DNA of 36,901 nt. Source: Lacinutrix sp. (GTDB lineage: Bacteria; Bacteroidota; Bacteroidia; Flavobacteriales; Flavobacteriaceae). Where the stretch lies: contig NZ_JAQWGS010000007.1 in assembly GCF_029238095.1 (NCBI RefSeq), positions 1 to 36,901 on the forward strand, written 5' to 3'. Under the pieces are notes generated by a model that saw nothing but the letters and a program-made list of their open reading frames with translations, ran no database searches and had not been told where the DNA came from. Below are positions 33,901-36,901 of the stretch, one piece after another. A program made the position numbers and the translations under genes. The stretch's first letter is position 1. Each line of letters opens with the position of its first letter.

Positions 33901-34375
33901 AAGAACTTTGTATTCTCTTTCCATCATCTTCATTGATGGTCATAAAATAATAAGATTTGTCTGAGTATATATTTTGTATATGATTAACCGTTCCTTGAGC
34001 GGGATTTACCTCCCAGCTGTGGGGTCCTTTGGCATAGAATAGAATGTAATCATTAGCATCAAAAGAATTATCTTCTTCACCCTCAATGAAAATAGCATTC
34101 TCTTGCAAATCATCATACCTAAAATCTGCATTTAATTCTGGGAGTAATTGACCTCCATTACCATAAATATGGATTTTTTTAGGATTTAGGTTATTTGTTG
34201 AAATTCCTAGCTGTTGTAAAAAAGCTCTGTCTATTTTAAAAACCCCCGTAGTATCTACAGCAAACTTATACCAGTTTCCATCGGCCAATACTGAGTTTGT
34301 GACTTGACCGTGGCTTGCAACAGACAAAAGAACAAATAAAATAGGTGCTAAAATATGTTTTTTCAATGCAATCAT
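30941..34375 (-). CDS. porU: Type IX secretion sortase PorU
   Basis: A 1144-residue gingipain-type (C25) cysteine protease of the type IX secretion system. A signal peptide is followed by N-terminal beta domains, then a C25 domain (about 390-780) with YVCFFGDASYDYKDR, the catalytic His in DYFGHGGEDGF (about 647) and the catalytic Cys in TITCEFSRFDNP (about 681). The C-terminal part has strand-rich repeats and ends in a FlgD-like domain with YPNPFVNYTEFWF and GTYIYKLKV. PorU cleaves the C-terminal signal of exported cargo at the cell surface and attaches it to lipopolysaccharide. It diverges from gldJ and precedes porV, the order common in Flavobacteriia. Confidence 0.95.
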   Translation of the reverse strand: MIALKKHILAPILFVLLSVASHGQVTNSVLADGNWYKFAVDTTGVFKIDRAFLQQLGISTNNLNPKKIHIYGNGGQLLPELNADFRYDDLQENAIFIEGEEDNSFDANDYILFYAKGPHSWEVNPAQGTVNHIQNIYSDKSYYFMTINEDDGKRIQSSFPVVGSASTQITTFNDYVFYEKETTNLFAVGKKWLGEDFTVDNELSLEIPFPNIVITEPVNIKVRAVAVSELTSSMQVKVNTQDLLNLNFSASESSGSGNRASDRSQSANRSISTPTLDFNLNYNNGGNPSARAYLDYIEVSGIKQLIVDDFQFSFRSFEATNTTGVVEYQVQNSQNISQIWNVTDPINATNIINESATGSFTFNANSGVLQEYIVLHQDDYYTPEILSNAKIKNQNVHAIQDINYLLITTNEFEEQAQRIADYHIENSGLTAKVVNLDEIYNEFSSGSRDITGIRDFIKHVYELNSTPDDQLKYVCFFGDASYDYKDRIIGNNNIVPVYLATISYDLAGSYVTDDFFGMLEEFEGTMSGAHTMEIATGRIPVSTQQQAKDVVDKILRDYNVDSFGDWRNTITLVADDIDAPTDANIQTGVETIADDIKANKPIFNINKIYADAYVQQNSSGGERYPDVKEAITRAIESGTLVFDYFGHGGEDGFAAERFLDIPQIKGFKNENTLPLFITITCEFSRFDNPIRISAGENIFWNSTGGATSMISTTRLVFISVGQAFNKRLIATLLEFNDEDLTISESLVKTKNNYTQTQKFFIYYFGDPVKKLAIPKPNIIIKKMNGEDISQSIDTLKALSKVSFEGVVTDNLNAVLTDFNGSLSTTVYDKPIDKSTLDNDNYGNVEIFDSQESKLFRGLATVENGNFNFEFIVPRDVKISYGKGKLSFYATNEILDKAGYNTDVIVGGINENAPEDSLGPEIQLFMNDESFLDGANTNASPNLIAKLFDLSGINTSVTAVDHDIVGILDGDESNPIILNDFYQTELDDFTRGKVVYRLRDLSIGPHTLKLKAWDTYNNSSEAMLNFVVVSDNSITLDNVLNYPNPFVNYTEFWFTHNSSEILDVSVQIFTVSGKLVRTLNGQAVGSGSACNTCSNTNSSTSRDIIWDGRDDFGDKIGKGTYIYKLKVHSSVTNKTVEKIEKLVIL

Positions 34376-34567
34376 TCTTCAAAGAACGCAAATAATTTGG
34401 ATATATTTTGTGTTAAAAATTGTTAAATCATAATATAAGAAAAAGTGTTGCGTTATCTTTATAACGTGACAATTTACAACCATATAAATATACAAATATC
34501 TTGTATGAAAATAATTTTATTGTAAATTGCCAAAAAAAAATTAGAATCCTAATATTTGATATTATAT

Positions 34568-36241
34568 ATGAAGAACTATTCTAGAATAACCCTTCTTTTG
34601 CTCAGTACTATTTTACTATACAATTGTAATTCAACCAATAAAAGTAAATCTTCGTTAACGGGTTGGAATTTTAACGATCCTAAATTTGGGAGTTATATCA
34701 AAGGAACCTCATTTCAAGGTCAGAAAACACCTGATGGAATGGTTGGAATTGAAGGTGGTACATTTGTTATGGGGCAAGTACAAGACGATGTAATGTTCGA
34801 TTGGAATACTACACCTCAAAAAATGCACGTACGCTCATTTTATTTGGATGAAACAGAAGTAACGAACTCAGAATACTTATTATACCTTCAGGTAACTAAA
34901 GATGTATTTCCTCCAGAAGAAGAAAAATATAAAAATATTTACGCATCAGCACTGCCTGATACTCTTGTTTGGAGAAGTAGTTTAGGAAACACTGAACTTT
35001 TATCTGAAAGCTACCTTAGACATCCTGCATATTCTGATTATCCAGTAGTTGGAGTAAGTTGGTTGCAAGCTGTTCAATACTGTAAGTGGAGAACAAGTGC
35101 TGTAAATCTTAAAAATTTAATAGATAAAGGAGTTTTATCTAATGTGTTAGGGAATGATACGATACGTAACTTTTTTGATACCGACTTATATTTAGAAAAC
35201 CCTTATAAATTATTTGATGGTGATTCTACGGTATACAAGAGAGGCTTACCAGATAATAAATTAAGAAAGAAAGGAGCGCCTAGACCAGAAAAAGGAGCAT
35301 TCACCGGGAGACAAGTAACTTCTATTGATGGAATTTTATCACAAAAATTTAGACTACCAACTGAGGTTGAATGGGAATATGCTGCTAAAGCAAATACTGA
35401 AAATAGAGAATACAATAACATTAGAGGTAGAAAGAAATTTGCTTGGGATGGAAAGGATACTAAAGAGAAATCAAACCGATACAAAGGAAGTCAGTTGGCA
35501 AACTTTAAACAAAGTAAAGGAAACTACAGTGGGTTATCTGGATGGTCTGAAGATGGATCAGATATACCTATCTCAGTAAGATCTTACCCACCAAATGGGT
35601 ATGGGCTTTATGATATGTCTGGAAATGTTGCAGAATGGGTAGCTGATGTATATAGACCGATCATAGATAATGAAGCTAATGATTTCAATTTTTATAGAGG
35701 GAACAACTTCAGAAAAAAATTAATAGACTCAACCGGTCAAGTTGTAATTATTGGAGAATCTGACAAGGCCATGGTTTCTTATGATACATTACCTAATGGA
35801 AAAGTGGTAGTTTCTAACTTACCTGGTGAAATTAAATATGTACCTGTGACCATGAATGATGTTTTCATGAGAACAAACTACTCTGTTTCTGATAATACAG
35901 ATAAGAATGATGGTGATAAATTATCTAATCGTTTATTTGACTTAGAAGATGATCAATTTACCAACAAATCTAGAATGTACAATTCGCCAATCAATGCAAA
36001 AAACGAAAATACAGGTAAACTTGATAAATACGATGTTAAAAAGAGAACTACCTTAATTAGTAACAAAACTAGAGTTCATAAAGGAGGTTCTTGGCAAGAC
36101 AGAGAGTATTGGTTAGATCCAGCGCAAAGAAGATATTTACCAGAGTATATGTCTACAAATTACATCGGTTTTAGATGTGCAACAGACGTTATGGGAAATC
36201 TTAATAATGGTAAAAGAACTGCTAGAAACCCATCAAGATAA
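34568..36241 (+). CDS. gldJ: Gliding motility lipoprotein GldJ
   Basis: From the ATG at 34568 the protein has 557 residues; an in-frame TTG at 34556 is not needed. The lipobox is LLYNC (Cys20). The body is a sulfatase-modifying-factor (FGE) type domain: GMVGIEGGTFVMGQVQ, FYLDETEVTNSEYLLYL, FRLPTEVEWEYAA, YDMSGNVAEWVADVY and GGSWQDREYW...GFRCA. GldJ is required for gliding in Flavobacteriia and, like GldK, belongs to the type IX secretion machine; the FGE fold is structural here, not catalytic as far as known. It is divergent from porU and lies upstream of murF. A terminator follows 18 bases after the stop. Confidence 0.95.
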   Translation: MKNYSRITLLLLSTILLYNCNSTNKSKSSLTGWNFNDPKFGSYIKGTSFQGQKTPDGMVGIEGGTFVMGQVQDDVMFDWNTTPQKMHVRSFYLDETEVTNSEYLLYLQVTKDVFPPEEEKYKNIYASALPDTLVWRSSLGNTELLSESYLRHPAYSDYPVVGVSWLQAVQYCKWRTSAVNLKNLIDKGVLSNVLGNDTIRNFFDTDLYLENPYKLFDGDSTVYKRGLPDNKLRKKGAPRPEKGAFTGRQVTSIDGILSQKFRLPTEVEWEYAAKANTENREYNNIRGRKKFAWDGKDTKEKSNRYKGSQLANFKQSKGNYSGLSGWSEDGSDIPISVRSYPPNGYGLYDMSGNVAEWVADVYRPIIDNEANDFNFYRGNNFRKKLIDSTGQVVIIGESDKAMVSYDTLPNGKVVVSNLPGEIKYVPVTMNDVFMRTNYSVSDNTDKNDGDKLSNRLFDLEDDQFTNKSRMYNSPINAKNENTGKLDKYDVKKRTTLISNKTRVHKGGSWQDREYWLDPAQRRYLPEYMSTNYIGFRCATDVMGNLNNGKRTARNPSR

Positions 36242-36259
36242 ATTAACACAAAAAACTAT

Positions 36260-36292
36260 AAATCCTCATTGAAATCTACTCAATGAGGATTT
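36260..36292 (+). terminator. Intrinsic terminator of gldJ
   Basis: AAATCCTCATTG pairs perfectly with CAATGAGGATTT around a 9-base loop, followed by more T. It separates gldJ from murF by 16 bases. Confidence 0.9.
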
Positions 36293-36308
36293 TTTTTTAT
36301 ATTTAAGC

Positions 36309-36901
36309 ATGAATATTGAAGCCTTATATCAAATTTATTCAAGTAATTATCTTGTAACCACTGACACCAGAACAATTAAAAGAGGTGCTATTTTCTTTTC
36401 ATTACAGGGTGATCATTTTAATGGAAATAAATTTGCAGCAACAGCCATTCAAAAAGGTGCTAAATATGCAGTAATAGATGATGCAAACTACCAAATTGAA
36501 GGAAAAACTATAGTAGTTGATAATGTATTAGAAACCCTTCAAGAATTAGCAAATCATCATCGTCATCAACTTAAGATTCCTATCATAGGTATTACGGGTA
36601 GCAATGGAAAAACGACAACTAAAGAACTCATTCATGCCGTTTTAGCTACTCAATTTAAAACTAAAGCAACAAAAGGAAATCTAAATAATCATATCGGAGT
36701 ACCCTTAACACTTCTGTCATTTACCAATAAAACTGAAATTGGAATTGTAGAAATGGGTGCAAATCATCAAAAAGAAATTGAGTTTTTGTCCTCTATTTGT
36801 GAGCCTGATGTTGGTTATATTACAAATTTTGGAAAAGCACACCTTGAAGGCTTCGGGGGAATAGAGGGCGTGATTAAAGGAAAATCAGAATTGTACACCT
36901 A
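36309..36901 (+). CDS. murF: UDP-N-acetylmuramoyl-tripeptide--D-alanyl-D-alanine ligase, N-terminal part
   Basis: The ATG at 36309 opens a frame that runs off the right edge, so the first 197 residues are visible. It shows the MurF N-terminal domain (TDTRTIKRGAIFFSLQGDHF, 22-41), the ATP-binding loop GITGSNGKTTTKEL (about 97-110), the Mur-ligase Lys-binding stretch KGNLNNHIGVPLTLL and IVEMGANHQKEIEFL with the conserved Glu. It adds D-Ala-D-Ala to the peptidoglycan precursor in the cytoplasm. The neighbourhood gldJ-murF is usual in Flavobacteriia. Confidence 0.93.
   Translation, partial: MNIEALYQIYSSNYLVTTDTRTIKRGAIFFSLQGDHFNGNKFAATAIQKGAKYAVIDDANYQIEGKTIVVDNVLETLQELANHHRHQLKIPIIGITGSNGKTTTKELIHAVLATQFKTKATKGNLNNHIGVPLTLLSFTNKTEIGIVEMGANHQKEIEFLSSICEPDVGYITNFGKAHLEGFGGIEGVIKGKSELYT

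Overview
The window is low-GC chromosomal DNA of a Flavobacteriaceae bacterium (Bacteroidota). The evidence is a gliding/type IX secretion block (gldJ diverging from porU-porV, followed by cdd-pdhA-pdhC), TTG-N19-TAnnTTTG promoters, almost universal TAA stops and many Q-rich or lipobox signal peptides. No tRNA, rRNA, CRISPR array or insertion sequence was seen.

Region 1 (1-10218) is accessory and almost entirely on the minus strand. In transcription order it holds a TPR lipoprotein, an SPFH/band-7 protein with four C-terminal zinc ribbons, a zinc-ribbon membrane protein, a small two-helix membrane protein, a PD-(D/E)XK nuclease-like protein, a TerB-like protein, an unknown 175-aa protein, a small unknown protein, two tandem paralogues each made of two copies of the same fold, and another zinc-ribbon protein running off the left edge. 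One plus-strand gene, with a helix-turn-helix-like N terminus and a TTG start inside a triple 11-bp repeat, sits in the middle. This is the best candidate for an undescribed system. It resembles known SPFH/zinc-ribbon membrane-stress loci (Bacillus ydjGHI type) and TerB-associated loci, but the combination is not one I recognise. A 28-codon truncated copy of the TerB-like gene start shows past local duplication.

Region 2 (10437-12491, minus strand) holds two rhodaneses (one lipoprotein, one cytoplasmic) and two exported thioredoxin-fold proteins, a small sulfur/redox cluster.

Region 3 (12557-19178, plus strand) is a complete tryptophan operon, trpE-G-D-C-F-B-A, which encodes every step from chorismate to tryptophan. 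It is preceded by a promoter, a 19-residue leader peptide with three consecutive Trp codons, and overlapping terminator/antiterminator hairpins: a classical attenuator that the long ORFs hide.

Region 4 (19273-26020) is mixed housekeeping: a 49-aa ORF, a small membrane protein, trmL, a DEAD-box helicase with two small companions, an SDR, an M28 peptidase and an unknown secreted protein. It also contains two neighbouring broken genes at 22.1-23.4 kb. A Cys-rich secreted protein and a phage-tail-collar protein each look one T short in a T run, and the second also has an in-frame TGA at codon 4.

Region 5 (26129-36901) holds pdhC and pdhA (minus), cdd, porV and porU (minus), then gldJ and the start of murF (plus). 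PorU and PorV work together at the outer membrane to process and anchor type IX secretion cargo. GldJ belongs to the same gliding/secretion machine.
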